From positions 7,128,450-7,192,449 of the forward strand of contig NC_067200.1 of assembly GCF_000699445.3 (NCBI RefSeq): DNA of 64,000 nt, read 5' to 3'. Below the pieces are notes generated by a model. It searched no databases and had not been told where the DNA came from. It saw only the letters and a program-made list of their open reading frames with translations. This DNA is from Schistosoma haematobium (taxonomy: Eukaryota; Platyhelminthes; Trematoda; Strigeidida; Schistosomatidae). Below are positions 13,101 to 23,902 of this stretch, one piece after another. The stretch's first letter is position 1. Every line of letters begins with the position of its first letter. The translations under genes were made by a program, and so were the position numbers.

Positions 13101-13616
13101 CAATAATAGGAAGGGACAAGTCATATGTTCTGTAATTCAGTTATATTCATATTAATAACAGTCGGGCTCGTTATATTCTTGTTCTTTCTAGATATTAGGC
13201 GGTCCATAATAAAGTGCCTCATTAGTGGGCGGGAGTTTAGAGAAAGGTTGAAGCTCTTTAGAGTCTAGAAACAGGGTTATTAGCCTTTTGAGTCTGGTAA
13301 CTGTGTCACAGTTACGGATAGGCATTGGCAGCCTGTTCCACAATAAACTATACCGTACTATAAAAACTTACAACGCATTTGCTTTTGGTGTTTTACGGTA
13401 AGTAGTGTATATGCGTTGTTTCTTAGTCTATAGGCTGGGTCGTGGGTCATAGTCGGGCAGGAGGTTAGAAATGAGAGTCCATATATCGATTTGTAGAGAA
13501 ATATTAGGTTGTACCTTAGTCTTCGGCGCCATAAAGTTTGTAAAGAGAGGTGCTTACATCTATCTGTGTAATCGAGATTTGAGTCACATCCTAGCAGTTG
13601 ACGTGTGAAGCGTCTT

Positions 13617-14893
13617 TCAACGTCTTCTACTCTTAACTTGTTTGATATTCATATTAGAGAAGACAAAACAGCAGTAATCAAGGGAAGGTCGTACACATAT
13701 TTTGTAGAGAGTAAGCTTAGCCTCTGTTGTGAAGAAATTTTTCGTTATAAAACCAATTAGCCGTCTAGATTTAGAAATAATAGAGGAGGCATGTTCTTCA
13801 AAATTCAGGCTTCCCGTGTAATTAATTCCTAGACCGTGTACTGATTTGAGTGTTTGGACTCTACTTTTATTTAAGTGAAGTTGTAGTTTATAGCGATGTT
13901 TTCCAAAGTGCATGATCCCGCACTTGTTGAGGTTAAATGATAATTGCCATTTTTCAATCCATATGGTTAAGTTATTGAGGTCATTTTGGATCTGGGATAG
14001 ACTTTCGCCTAGAGTCTTAGGCTCATAGTTGTATACTATTTTGAGATCATCAGCATATAAGTATGGTTTCCCAAATTTTATGATGTTACATATATCGTTT
14101 ATATACATGAGAAACAAGAGTGGACCTAATACGCTTCCCTGGGTGACTCCACTAGTTATTGGCCTAGGTGATGAGAGACAGTCATTGTACTTTAACATCT
14201 GTTTACGTTCTGTTAAGAACGAAGCAAACCATGAGTACAGTGGGTTGTTTATTCCGAAGGACTTCAGTTTGACGAGAAGCCTTTTGTATGGGATCTTATC
14301 AAAGGCTTTCTTAAAGTCTAAGAATAGGACTGATATAAGGAGTCCATTGTCTCGTTTCAGAGTTATATCGTTCAGGTAGTCTACTAGGCATGTATCGCAT
14401 GATCTGGACCTAAGAAATCCATGCTGGGAGGTCGAGATAAGGTTGTTAGTAGGTAGATGTTGGACTACAGCCGCCTTAACTACTTTTTCCATCACTCTAG
14501 ATACAACTGAAGTTATGTTTATTGGCCGGTAATTGTCAACATTTGCTTCAGGTTCTGTTTTAATTTTGGGAATGATATGTGTAGTTTTCCAGGTAGTAGG
14601 GTAACGCGCTGTAGAGTGATATCGCGAATAATTTGAGAAGTAAAACACACATATCATCACCTCTACGTTTTAGCATGCTGGCTGGAATACCATCCGGTCC
14701 ATCAGTGTAGGAGTGTTTTAATGTACTAATTTCCTTGGAGATATTTTGTACACTGAAGTCTACACTAGTAATTTCATAGGAAGGTACTGCGATTGGTTCT
14801 TAATCATTAAGCGGTTTTTCGTTAGTTGGTGAGAAACAAAAGTGTTCACTAAATAATTCCGTAACAAGTTTAGGATCTTCGTATAATTGTTTG
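13617..14893 (-). pseudogene. Reverse transcriptase of the left-arm CR1-like element
   Basis: Reads KHSYTDGPDGIPASMLKR, then a frameshift near 14605, then DNYRPINITSV, ISTSQHGFLRSRSC, VLFLDFKKAFDKIPY (first catalytic Asp block), SGVTQGSVLGPLLFLMYIND and LYADDLKI (YADD catalytic box). The catalytic motifs are intact. Below 13617 the protein continues in another frame, giving a second frameshift. These defects are identical in the right arm, so they predate the duplication. Confidence 0.85.
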
Positions 14894-15909
14894 TGTTGTA
14901 TTCTCTTTCTTACGGTTATGACCCAGTGACGGGGAAAAACGAAGACAAATTCAAGATGCCCATATCAGATGACCAGATTAAACAAATACTACAACAACAG
15001 CAAGAACAACTTGATGCACAAATGCGGTTGTTGGAGACTCTGACTCAACAGCTTAACATCCACTGCTCGAGTTCACATGCCATTTCAAGTACGTCTTGTG
15101 ATGCAGTTGCTAGCAGCATCCCAGAATTCATCTATGATCCCGAAAGTGGAAATACTTTTCTCACATGGTTCAAACCTTGGGAAGATACAGTTAGAACAGA
15201 ATTCTGTAACCAAGACGACGCGTGGAAGACTCGACTGTTGGTACGTAAGTTGGGAAGCAATGGACATGCACGTTATACTGACTATATATTGCCAAAGTTA
15301 CCTCGAGAGCTCAGTTTCGAGACGGTAACTCAATCGTCAGAGATATTCGGTGAGTCATCCTCATTGTTTAGTGTTCGATATCAGTGTCTAAATTTGGTGA
15401 AACGCGAAGCCGATGAATATGGTGTTCTAGCAGACATCGTCAACAGAGAATGTGAACGGTTCAAGTTACGCTCGTTGACAGAAGACCAATTTAAATGCTT
15501 AATATTCATCAAAGCTCTTCAGTCACCACAAGATGCTGAGATCAGGACTAGACTTTTAGCTCGACTGGATCAAGACCCAAACGTCACACTCAGAACATTG
15601 ACAGATGAGTGTAAGCGGCTACAAAACATCAGACACGACGAGTTGATTGAATAGGTAAATCCTAATTTAACCTGCAGTAGTGTCAATGCTATTACTAGGT
15701 TAAAAGTTCAGAAGCGGATAACAACTCGCAAAAAACCAACGACTGCATGCTGGTTATGTGGTGAGTGGCATTATGTACGATCCTGTCCATTTAAGAAGCA
15801 TAAATGTCAGGTGTGCAACAAACCCAGCAGGCTGATTCTTACCCAATCAGCGTGCAGCAAAGCAATCGTGCATTGAGTCTGCTTTAATCCAGTCTATGTC
15901 CCGCTAACA
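14894..15909 (+). mobile_element. Gag-only LTR-type mini-element (left arm)
   Basis: A 1,016-bp insertion starting TGTTGTATTC and ending CCGCTAACA, flanked by the 5-bp direct repeat GTTTG (14889-14893 and 15910-15914). Removing it with one repeat rejoins the interrupted CR1-like reading frame, which confirms an integrase-type insertion. The first ~32 bp and last ~70 bp match the two ends of the solo LTR at 59590-59915. Between them lies a gag frame instead of LTR middle sequence. No pol and no second full LTR are present. Confidence 0.8.
14956..15876 (+). pseudogene. Gypsy-type gag with CCHC-like zinc knuckle (left arm)
   Basis: Starting from ATG 14956 (MPISDDQIKQ), the frame has a Gln-rich coiled segment (LQQQQEQLDAQMRLLETLTQ) followed by a capsid-like region: EFIYDPESGNTFLTWF, LLVRKLGSNGHARYTDYILP, ECERFKLRSLTEDQFKCLI, LQSPQDAEIRTRLLARLDQ. 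This pattern is typical of Mag/K02A2.6-type gypsy gag. A TAG at 15652 interrupts it. The same frame then continues through a nucleocapsid-like knuckle CWLCGEWHYVRSC (C-X2-C-X3-H-X4-C) and the start of a second one (KCQVC). The frame ends at TGA 15874, within the LTR-like end. No protease follows. Confidence 0.75.
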
Positions 15910-15995
15910 GTTTGTCTTTAATGAATATGCTCCCTCTTGATTTAGAACGTTTAAGTTTATTTTTAAGTAGTATGGTGAGTGCAGAGGAGTTATTA

Positions 15996-17288
15996 TTAAG
16001 ACAGCACATTTCCCTGTGCGACTGCTTTTTGTGTGCTTATTGTCTCTGTTCGGACAAGTATTTCTGTTATTGTTACTAAAGAGGAAAAGTCATTGAAGTT
16101 GTAGAATCGAGTACAATGTCTTTGAAGACGTCTTCTTGCACTGACCGGTATATAGAGATTTTTGGAGAACGTAGGTCTACAGTATTCTAAAGGTGCGATT
16201 TTGTTGATGATACTCCTGATGTTGAAATAAAATATATTGGTTAGTGTGTCGGTATTGTTTGCAGTAAAGAAAGTTCTCCAATCAGTGCTTCTCAGGTAAT
16301 TGTGGAAGTTGTTCCAATCAACCTTGCGATAGTTTTTACGAAGTATTACGGTTTTACGTCTACCGGTTGTGGTTTTTATATTAAGGCTGCATATGACAAC
16401 GTTATGATCACTACCTGGAAACTTTTTTCCAATATACAAATTATTGGGGATGAGGCCACTGGTAAAGACTAGGTCCTAGATGTTTTGATGTCTGGTAGGG
16501 CTATTGACATACTGAGTCCATTGTCCAAACTCTGGACATCCAATAAATGATTCATAACGTCTCGGCGCTTTGACTGGGGGCCAAGAAATTTCGGGCACGT
16601 TGAAGTCACCACAAATAATCTTGCCTGTGAATGGGAGGGATGATGCTAGTGTGAATACCTCCGATAATACTGCTATTTCATCTATTGTTGCGTTAGGTTG
16701 ACGATAAACACAGCCGAGCGAAAGGGTAACGGAATTCGACGGCTTTAATACAATCCACACCGAATCCTTCAGTTTGTTTAGTTCAGGCATATCACATAGT
16801 AGTGAGTTTAGGCTAGAGTGAGCGTAAATAAGGCATCCTCCGCCTCGTCCTTTCAATCTATCACTTCCATATAGGAAATAGTTATCAAGAGATATATTTA
16901 GGTCGGAAATATTACTGTTAGTCCATGCTTCAGATATCATTATAAGTGATGGTTGATATATGGATACAAACGGGGCTAAATCCGTCTTTTTATTGCAGAT
17001 TGATCTAGCGTTGATAAGACATATATTAAACAAATGGCCTACTAAGTTAAAATGGGTGAGAGTATCTCGGGTAAAGTCGTCGTAACCCTCGCTGGTGTGA
17101 GATGAGTTTGAAGTGAGGGATTGAATGTTCCTCAATAGCTCGGTATTTTGATAGCTAGACTTAGTGGGAGATATATCAATTGAGCTAGTGAAGTTGATTG
17201 GGGGGTTTACCCAGGAGGAAAGGGTGGAAGTACTCTCTGATGGAAACTGTACGGAGGAAACAAGTTTATGTTTTGCATGTGGTTTGAA
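15996..17288 (-). pseudogene. AP-type endonuclease domain of left-arm CR1-like element
   Basis: The minus frame is open from the right arm's inner edge through the spacer. It reads CLINARSICNKKTDL, LIMISEAWTNSN (catalytic Glu), GGGCLIYAHS, GCVYRQPNA, ICGDFNVPEISWP (Asp/Asn block), an in-frame TAG at 16476, then DLVFTSG and GSDHNVVICS (Ser-Asp-His catalytic end). This is the apurinic-type endonuclease that nicks target DNA for CR1/jockey retrotransposition. The frame ends at 15996 with a frameshift before the gag insertion. Confidence 0.85.
16873..17288. other. Palindrome spacer (416 bp)
   Basis: The only asymmetric part of the inverted repeat. It is the unmatched 5' continuation of the left-arm endonuclease frame, open throughout on the minus strand (for example SSIDISPTKSSYQNTELL). 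The plus-strand frame from 17164 crosses the junction by chance and joins unrelated residues to the right-arm endonuclease. Confidence 0.8.
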
Positions 17289-18165
17289 ATATGGAAGTGA
17301 TAGATTGAAAGGACGAGGCGGAGGATGCCTTATTTACGCTCACTCTAGCCTAAACTCACTACTATGTGATATGCCTGAACTAAACAAACTGAAGGATTCG
17401 GTGTGGATTGTATTAAAGCCGTCGAATTCCGTTACCCTTTTGCTCGGCTGTGTTTATCGTCAACCTAACGCAACAATAGATGAAATAGCAGTATTATCGG
17501 AGGTATTCACACTAGCATCATCCCTCCCATTCACAGGCAAGATTATTTGTGGTGACCTCAACATGCCCGAAATTTCTTGGCCCCCAGTCAAAGCGCCGAG
17601 ACGTTATGAATCATTTATTGGATGTCCAGAGTTTGGACAATGGACTCAGTATGTCAATAGCCCTACCAGACATCAAAACATCTAGGACCTAGTCTTTACC
17701 AGTGGCCTCATCCCCAATAATTTGTATATTGGAAAAAAGTTTCCAGGTAGTGATCATAACGTTGTCATATGCAGCCTTAATATAAAAACCACAACCGGTA
17801 GACGTAAAACCGTAATACTTCGTAAAAACTATCGCAAGGTTGATTGGAACAACTTCCACAATTACCTGAGAAGCACTGATTGGAGAACTTTCTTTACTGC
17901 AAACAATACCGACACACTAACCAATATATTTTATTTCAACATCAGGAGTATCATCAACAAAATCGCACCTTTAGAATACTGTAGACCTACGTTCTCCAAA
18001 AATCTCTATATACCGGTCAGTGCAAGAAGACGTCTTCAAAGACATTGTACTCGATTCTACAACTTCAATGACTTTTCCTCTTTAGTAACAATAACAGAAA
18101 TACTTGTCCGAACAGAGACAATAAGCACACAAAAAGCAGTCGCACAGGGAAATGTGCTGTCTTAA
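17289..18165 (+). pseudogene. Endonuclease domain fragment of right-arm CR1-like element
   Basis: Reads GSDRLKGRGGGCLIYAHS, GCVYRQPNA, ICGDLNMPEISWP, TAG at 17683, DLVFTSG and GSDHNVVICS. It lacks the N-terminal catalytic Glu region that is present in the left copy. It carries the same nonsense codon and terminal frameshift as the left copy. Confidence 0.85.
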
Positions 18166-18251
18166 TAATAACTCCTCTGCACTCACCATACTACTTAAAA
18201 ATAAACTTAAACGTTCTAAATCAAGAGGGAGCATATTCATTAAAGACAAAC

Positions 18252-19270
18252 TGTTAGCGGGACATAGACTGGATTAAAGCAGACTCAATGCACGATTGCT
18301 TTGCTGCACGCTGATTGGGTAAGAATCAGCCTGCTGGGTTTGTTGCACACCTGACATTTATGCTTCTTAAATGGACAGGATCGTACATAATGCCACTCAC
18401 CACATAACCAGCATGCAGTCGTTGGTTTTTTGCGAGTTGTTATCCTCTTCTGAACTTTTAACCTAGTAATAGCATTGACACTACTGCAGGTTAAATTAGG
18501 ATTTACCTATTCAATCAACTCGTTGTCGTGTCTGATGTTTTGTAGCCGCTTACACTCATCTGTCAATGTTCTGAGTGTGACGTTTGGGTCTTGATCCAGT
18601 CGAGCTAAAAGTCTAGTCCTGATCTCAGCATCTTGTGGTGACTGAAGAGCTTTGATGAATATTAAGCATTTAAATTGGTCTTCTGTCAACGAGCGTAACT
18701 TGAACCGTTCACATTCTCTGTTGACGATGTCTGCTAGAACACCATATTCATCGGCTTCGCGTTTCACCAAATTTAGACACTGATATCGAACACTAAACAA
18801 TGAGGATGACTCACCGAATATCTCTGACGATTGAGTTACCGTCTCGAAACTGAGCTCTCGAGGTAACTTTGGCAATATATAGTCAGTATAACGTGCATGT
18901 CCATTGCTTCCCAACTTACGTACCAACAGTCGAGTCTTCCACGCGTCGTCTTGGTTACAGAATTCTGTTCTAACTGTATCTTCCCAAGGTTTGAACCATG
19001 TGAGAAAAGTATTTCCACTTTCGGGATCATAGATGAATTCTGGGATGCTGCTAGCAACTGCATCACAAGACGTACTTGAAATGGCATGTGAACTCGAGCA
19101 GTGGATGTTAAGCTGTTGAGTCAGAGTCTCCAACAACCGCATTTGTGCATCAAGTTGTTCTTGCTGTTGTTGTAGTATTTGTTTAATCTGGTCATCTGAT
19201 ATGGGCATCTTGAATTTGTCTTCGTTTTTCCCCGTCACTGGGTCATAACCGTAAGAAAGAGAATACAACA
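18252..19270 (-). mobile_element. Gag-only LTR-type mini-element (right arm)
   Basis: Mirror of 14894-15909, flanked by CAAAC at 18247-18251 and 19271-19275. It is 3 bp longer because of the AAC insertion near the end of gag. Having the same insertion, at the same base, in both arms means that it preceded the inverted duplication. Confidence 0.8.
18285..19208 (-). pseudogene. Gypsy-type gag with zinc knuckle (right arm)
   Basis: Same protein as the left-arm copy, with one extra Asn near the end of the capsid part (HDNELIE instead of HDELIE). The same TAG precedes the knuckle CWLCGEWHYVRSC. Confidence 0.75.
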
Positions 19271-19275
19271 CAAAC

Positions 19276-20547
19276 AATTATACGAAGATCCTAAACTTGT
19301 TACGGAATTATTTAGTGAACACTTTTGTTTCTCACCAACTAACGAAAAACCGCTTAATGATTAAGAACCAATCGCAGTACCTTCCTATGAAATTACTAGT
19401 GTAGACTTCAGTGTACAAAATATCTCCAAGGAAATTAGTACATTAAAACACTCCTACACTGATGGACCGGATGGTATTCCAGCCAGCATGCTAAAACGTA
19501 GAGGTGATGATATGTGTGTTTTACTTCTCAAATTATTCGCGATATCACTCTACAGCGCGTTACCCTACTACCTGGAAAACTACACATATCATTCCCAAAA
19601 TTAAAACAGAACCTGAAGCAAATGTTGACAATTACCGGCCAATAAACATAACTTCAGTTGTATCTAGAGTGATGGAAAAAGTAGTTAAGGCGGCTGTAGT
19701 CCAACATCTACCTACTAACAACCTTATCTCGACCTCCCAGCATGGATTTCTTAGGTCCAGATCATGCGATACATGCCTAGTAGACTACCTGAACGATATA
19801 ACTCTGAAACGAGACAATGGACTCCTTATATCAGTCCTATTCTTAGACTTTAAGAAAGCCTTTGATAAGATCCCATACAAAAGGCTTCTCGTCAAACTGA
19901 AGTCCTTCGGAATAAACAACCCACTGTACTCATGGTTTGCTTCGTTCTTAACAGAACGTAAACAGATGTTAAAGTACAATGACTGTCTCTCATCACCTAG
20001 GCCAATAACTAGTGGAGTCACCCAGGGAAGCGTATTAGGTCCACTCTTGTTTCTCATGTATATAAACGATATATGTAACATCATAAAATTTGGGAAACCA
20101 TACTTATATGCTGATGATCTCAAAATAGTATACAACTATGAGCCTAAGACTCTAGGCGAAAGTCTATCCCAGATCCAAAATGACCTCAATAACTTAACCA
20201 TATGGATTGAAAAATGGCAATTATCATTTAACCTCAACAAGTGCGGGATCATGCACTTTGGAAAACATCGCTATAAACTACAACTTCACTTAAATAAAAG
20301 TAGAGTCCAAACACTCAAATCAGTACACGGTCTAGGAATTAATTACACGGGAAGCCTGAATTTTGAAGAACATGCCTCCTCTATTATTTCTAAATCTAGA
20401 CGGCTAATTGGTTTCATAACGAAAAATTTCTTCACAACAGAGGCTAAGCTTACTCTCTACAAAATATGTGTACGACCTTCCCTTGATTACTGCTGTTTTG
20501 TCTTCTCTAATATGAATATCAAACAAGTTAAGAGTAGAAGACGTTGA
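19276..20547 (+). pseudogene. Reverse transcriptase of the right-arm CR1-like element
   Basis: Mirror of 13617-14893 with the same frameshift near 19555 and intact motifs (LFLDFKKAFDKIPY, LYADDLKI). The C-terminal part continues in another frame to about 20960 (LWNRLPMPIRNC). Confidence 0.85.
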
Positions 20548-22705
20548 AAGACGCTTCACACGTCAACTGCTAGGATGTGACTCAAATCTCGATTACACAG
20601 ATAGATGTAAGCACCTCTCTTTACAAACTTTATGGCGCCGAAGACTAAGGTACAACCTAATATTTCTCTACAAATCGATATATGGACTCTCATTTCTAAC
20701 CTCCTGCCCGACTATGACCCACGACCCAGCCTATAGACTAAGAAACAACGCATATACACTACTTACCGTAAAACACCAAAAGCAAATGCGTTGTAAGTTT
20801 TTATAGTACGGTATAGTTTATTGTGGAACAGGCTGCCAATGCCTATCCGTAACTGTGACACAGTTACCAGACTCAAAAGGCTAATAACCCTGTTTCTAGA
20901 CTCTAAAGAGCTTCAACCTTTCTCTAAACTCCCGCCCACTAATGAGGCACTTTATTATGGACCGCCTAATATCTAGAAAGAACAAGAATATAACGAGCCC
21001 GACTGTTATTAATATGAATATAACTGAATTACAGAACATATGACTTGTCCCTTCCTATTATTGATTGTTTATTAACTATGGCCTTATGCTCCTAACCCTC
21101 ACTTCCAGTTCCCAAATCTCTCTACAGGTTAAATATACATTATTCTTCCAAAGTGTCATGCCTTTTTCTTTCTATTGCAAGTAGACAGATAATTCACTAA
21201 TCTTATGGATGCTGATCTACTAAGGCCGATCATACAAAGCTAAAAAATTGATCATATAGTCTTGTGGATTGCTCAGTTTTATTTTTCTTATCTTTAAAAA
21301 ACTTTTTTACAATTATATACTTCTTCATATCCTTTGATTTGCTATTAGTCCTTACTTTCTTTAAACCATTAGTTATCTTCATAGCAGTGTGATATACCAA
21401 ATGGACATCTAACCCATAATTCAAATTCTTTAACTATCTGATATGCTTGTAACACGAAACTAATAGAGACAGTGTATTCCAACGATGGACTTTGATGAAA
21501 GTAGTATTCATAGTTACCACAAACGTAAGAGAGCCTAACATCACAAAAGGAGGGAGGGTGGCGTTACTGACCAGCAAACATGATGGTGGTGAGATAACTT
21601 CAATCCACCCATGTCTGTAGGGCAGAACATTTTGTTTAATTACGGCTCCTTATGGTCTAGTGGGATGTCACGAACTTATGGTATCAATGCTGATTTATCG
21701 TGCAAAATACCTCATTAAGTCGTGTTTAGAACGTTGAATTGGTTTCACTTCCTACCCAGTAATCCTATTACAAGCAAACTAGACAACTTACTAAAATACA
21801 AAGCCTACTCAAGACCCTATAAAATCTATAAAAAACTAATATATAAATAAAAAGGCTCCAATAGCTTCGAAAAAAAGAGATAGCCAATTGTGTATCACAA
21901 TGCTGTTTTTAGCACTATACTTTATAACTACACATAATCCCATACTCTCAGCTCTTTTCTGAACCACCTTCGTTTGTCAGCTGCTTATTCACTCATACAT
22001 TGCTCACACTTATCTTCTTTAGCCTATTAGAATGCTCTTGCTTAGTAAGTACTCTAATAAAAGAAAATTAGACTGAGTAGCTATACCTTAAATTTTCTCT
22101 CGAACATTGGCTGCTCTGCCTCTCGCCCTTTCTTTTACTTGCTCCCTTTTTCAGCCCTCTTGAGATATGGAACGGGTGACTTTATCCTGCACCATCCTTA
22201 AAGCCTCAGATATTCCAAAGCGATATAAGATTGCGATCTCTAGAAGCTCCCACCTTCAATGGATCTATCCTTGACCATCAGTTGCACGTCGCAACGTCAC
22301 CTTCATGAAGCGCGCCAACTGTTATACTGACTACAACCATTTACATTTCATATATTATAAATTATCGACCCTGCTGAGTAATTTGCTACAGTGGATACTG
22401 TATCATTTGTGATACTTTGATCTTGCCTGTAATGAAATCTAGCGCTCTATTTAAAACGACAGTGGTTTTCTTTCTCGTTGAGTTAATTAACTGTTTTGGT
22501 CGTAAAGTACGCATCAAAACTTCTGTTTACACTTTAATTTAATCTACCTCTGTTAAATTGAGATTGTATTGGTTGTTTGAAGTTTGCTTCTGTGTATTTA
22601 TTGCATCGAAGCATACTTGGTCGAATTTTACTTGATTTATTTAGTTAAGATTTGAAAATCTTTCTACATATCCTGTTTTTGTCACCGTTCTAGTTGATTT
22701 TGAAG

Positions 22706-23902
22706 ATGCCTAGGTCTACTCATAAATGTGGACAACCATACTGCTTATTTCCTGTGGATGAAGGGATGCAATGTGATGAGTGTAATAAGTGGTTCCATAA
22801 TATGTGTACCCGATTAAGCCCCACTGCATATAAAAGGTGCTCAAATCCCAACTCGCATTGGCTTTGTAGTTTTTGTTGCTCGAGCAAAACATTGCTTATC
22901 CAGGAAGCAATTAGTCTTCTGGTGTTGGCTAATAAGAATGTTGATGAGGGCTGTACTGTCAACATCGGTACTGATGGCGAAGATTGCGTTAGTGTCGTGA
23001 GTGCTGTCACGTAGCAAGCGAGACATGTAACTGTGCAGCCCGCTATTAAACCGTCTACCCCGAAACAATCAATGAGTGACACCTCATTAGATATTTGTGG
23101 CCATGTTGCTACAGCAGCAACCGGTGACCCAGATAAAACAATTACTGTCCCGAGTGGTTCTAATGTGGATGCTACGACTGATGGAATATGGATGACACGG
23201 AAACGCAGAAGATTAGGAAAGACAGCTAAAACTAATGACTGTTTACTTGGTAAGTCCTTGGTGGGCTCTCAGACCACTCCGCCAAAGTCCCATAGTAAAG
23301 CTTCGTCTAACATTGTTGTGAGTCACTCGCTCGACTCCCAGGACTCTGTTACAATAAAAACTAATTGTAAGATACCAGTAGTTAAAATACAGGGTCTAAC
23401 GTCACGGTCGAAAGCTGTGAACACAGTTTCAAAAGAAGCTAAACCCTTCCCTAGTTTTATTATTTGGAATCTAGAGGAGTCGAAAGACAACGACCCTGCT
23501 AAAAGACATGCACATGACCTGCAGTTAGTGGAGTCTGTGGTAAGGAATGTACTACCTGAAGAGGTTTCAGGGGTACATATTACAAAAGTAATACGACTTG
23601 GTAAATATGTTGGAGGCGAGACCCAACCAAGAAGAATCCTGAAGCTGGTTCTCGGGAGTTTTGAAGAAAGAGACATATTATTGAAAAACGCACCAAAAAC
23701 TCGTGCCTCAAATATCCGTATTCGACCAGATTGGCCGCTTGAGGATCGAATCAAGTGGAAGAATGCTCTTACGGAGTTGAGGACTCGCAAATTAAATGGC
23801 GAAAATAACCTTACCATTAAGGGTTTTCGGGTAGTCAGGTCTTGGAAGCCAATGCTTCCGAGGCCTGTATGGGTAGAACGATTGATTTCCAAAACACCTT
23901 AA
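22706..23902 (+). pseudogene. CR1-like ORF1 protein with PHD-type zinc finger
   Basis: From ATG 22706 the N-terminus has a C4HC3-like finger: CGQPYC, MQCDECNKWFHNMC and HWLCSFC. TAG at 23012 interrupts the frame, which then continues to 23902 unbroken. The second half has a basic patch (TRKRRRLGKT) and the conserved ORF1 C-terminal domain (FIIWNLEESKDND, VIRLGKYVGGE, LKLVLGSFEERDILLKNA, IRIRPDWPLEDRIKW), which probably binds RNA. PHD-like fingers are known in CR1-clade ORF1 proteins. ORF2 starts in or just after its last codons, in another frame. Confidence 0.8.

Larger units (their letters stand above)
11733..16872. repeat. Palindrome left arm (~5.14 kb)
   Basis: Reverse-complement of 17289-22432 over its whole length. 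Coordinate pairs sum to 34165 at the outer end, 34164 in the middle and 34161 near the centre. The two steps are a 1-base difference in a T run (about 12863 versus 21302) and a 3-base AAC indel (near 15641 versus 18520). A few substitutions also differ near 16600-16735. The arm contains a CR1-like element with its 3' end pointing outward, a gag-only LTR insertion, and about 1.3 kb of sequence outside the element (11733 to about 13100). Confidence 0.95.
13130..17288 (-). mobile_element. CR1-like element in left arm (longer copy)
   Basis: Minus-strand non-LTR retrotransposon with endonuclease (17288-15996), reverse transcriptase (14893-13617) and a C-terminal region near 13230-13360 that reads LWNRLPMPIRNCDTVTRLKR. 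It is interrupted by the LTR-type insertion 14894-15909. Its 5' part extends through the palindrome spacer up to 17288, so this copy carries about 416 bp more 5' sequence than the right-arm copy. Confidence 0.8.
17289..21030 (+). mobile_element. CR1-like element in right arm (5'-shortened copy)
   Basis: Plus-strand mirror of the left-arm element. It starts abruptly inside the endonuclease domain, is interrupted at 18252-19270 by the gag-only insertion, and ends after the C-terminal region near 20820-20970. The remaining 1.4 kb of the arm (to 22432) is not element sequence that I recognise, so the arm was duplicated as genomic DNA and not by retrotransposition. Confidence 0.8.
17289..22432. 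repeat. Palindrome right arm (~5.14 kb)
   Basis: Mirror image of 11733-16872. The inner edge falls inside the endonuclease coding sequence, at ATATGGAAGTG; the outer edge ends GCCTGTAA at 22432. Beyond the edge the sequence differs from the left flank. Coding differences from the left arm include SVTLL versus SVTLS, and GDLNMPE versus GDFNVPE. Confidence 0.95.

Noticed and set aside
17164..17685. Novel fusion protein joining a Cys-containing N-terminus to an endonuclease
   Set aside because: The first ~40 residues are the antisense of the left-copy endonuclease frame in the spacer. The open frame across the junction is accidental.
11733..22432. Palindrome as a DNA transposon with very long terminal inverted repeats
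   Set aside because: No transposase is present, the arms consist mainly of retroelement pol and gag pseudogenes, and the outer flanks show no target duplication.
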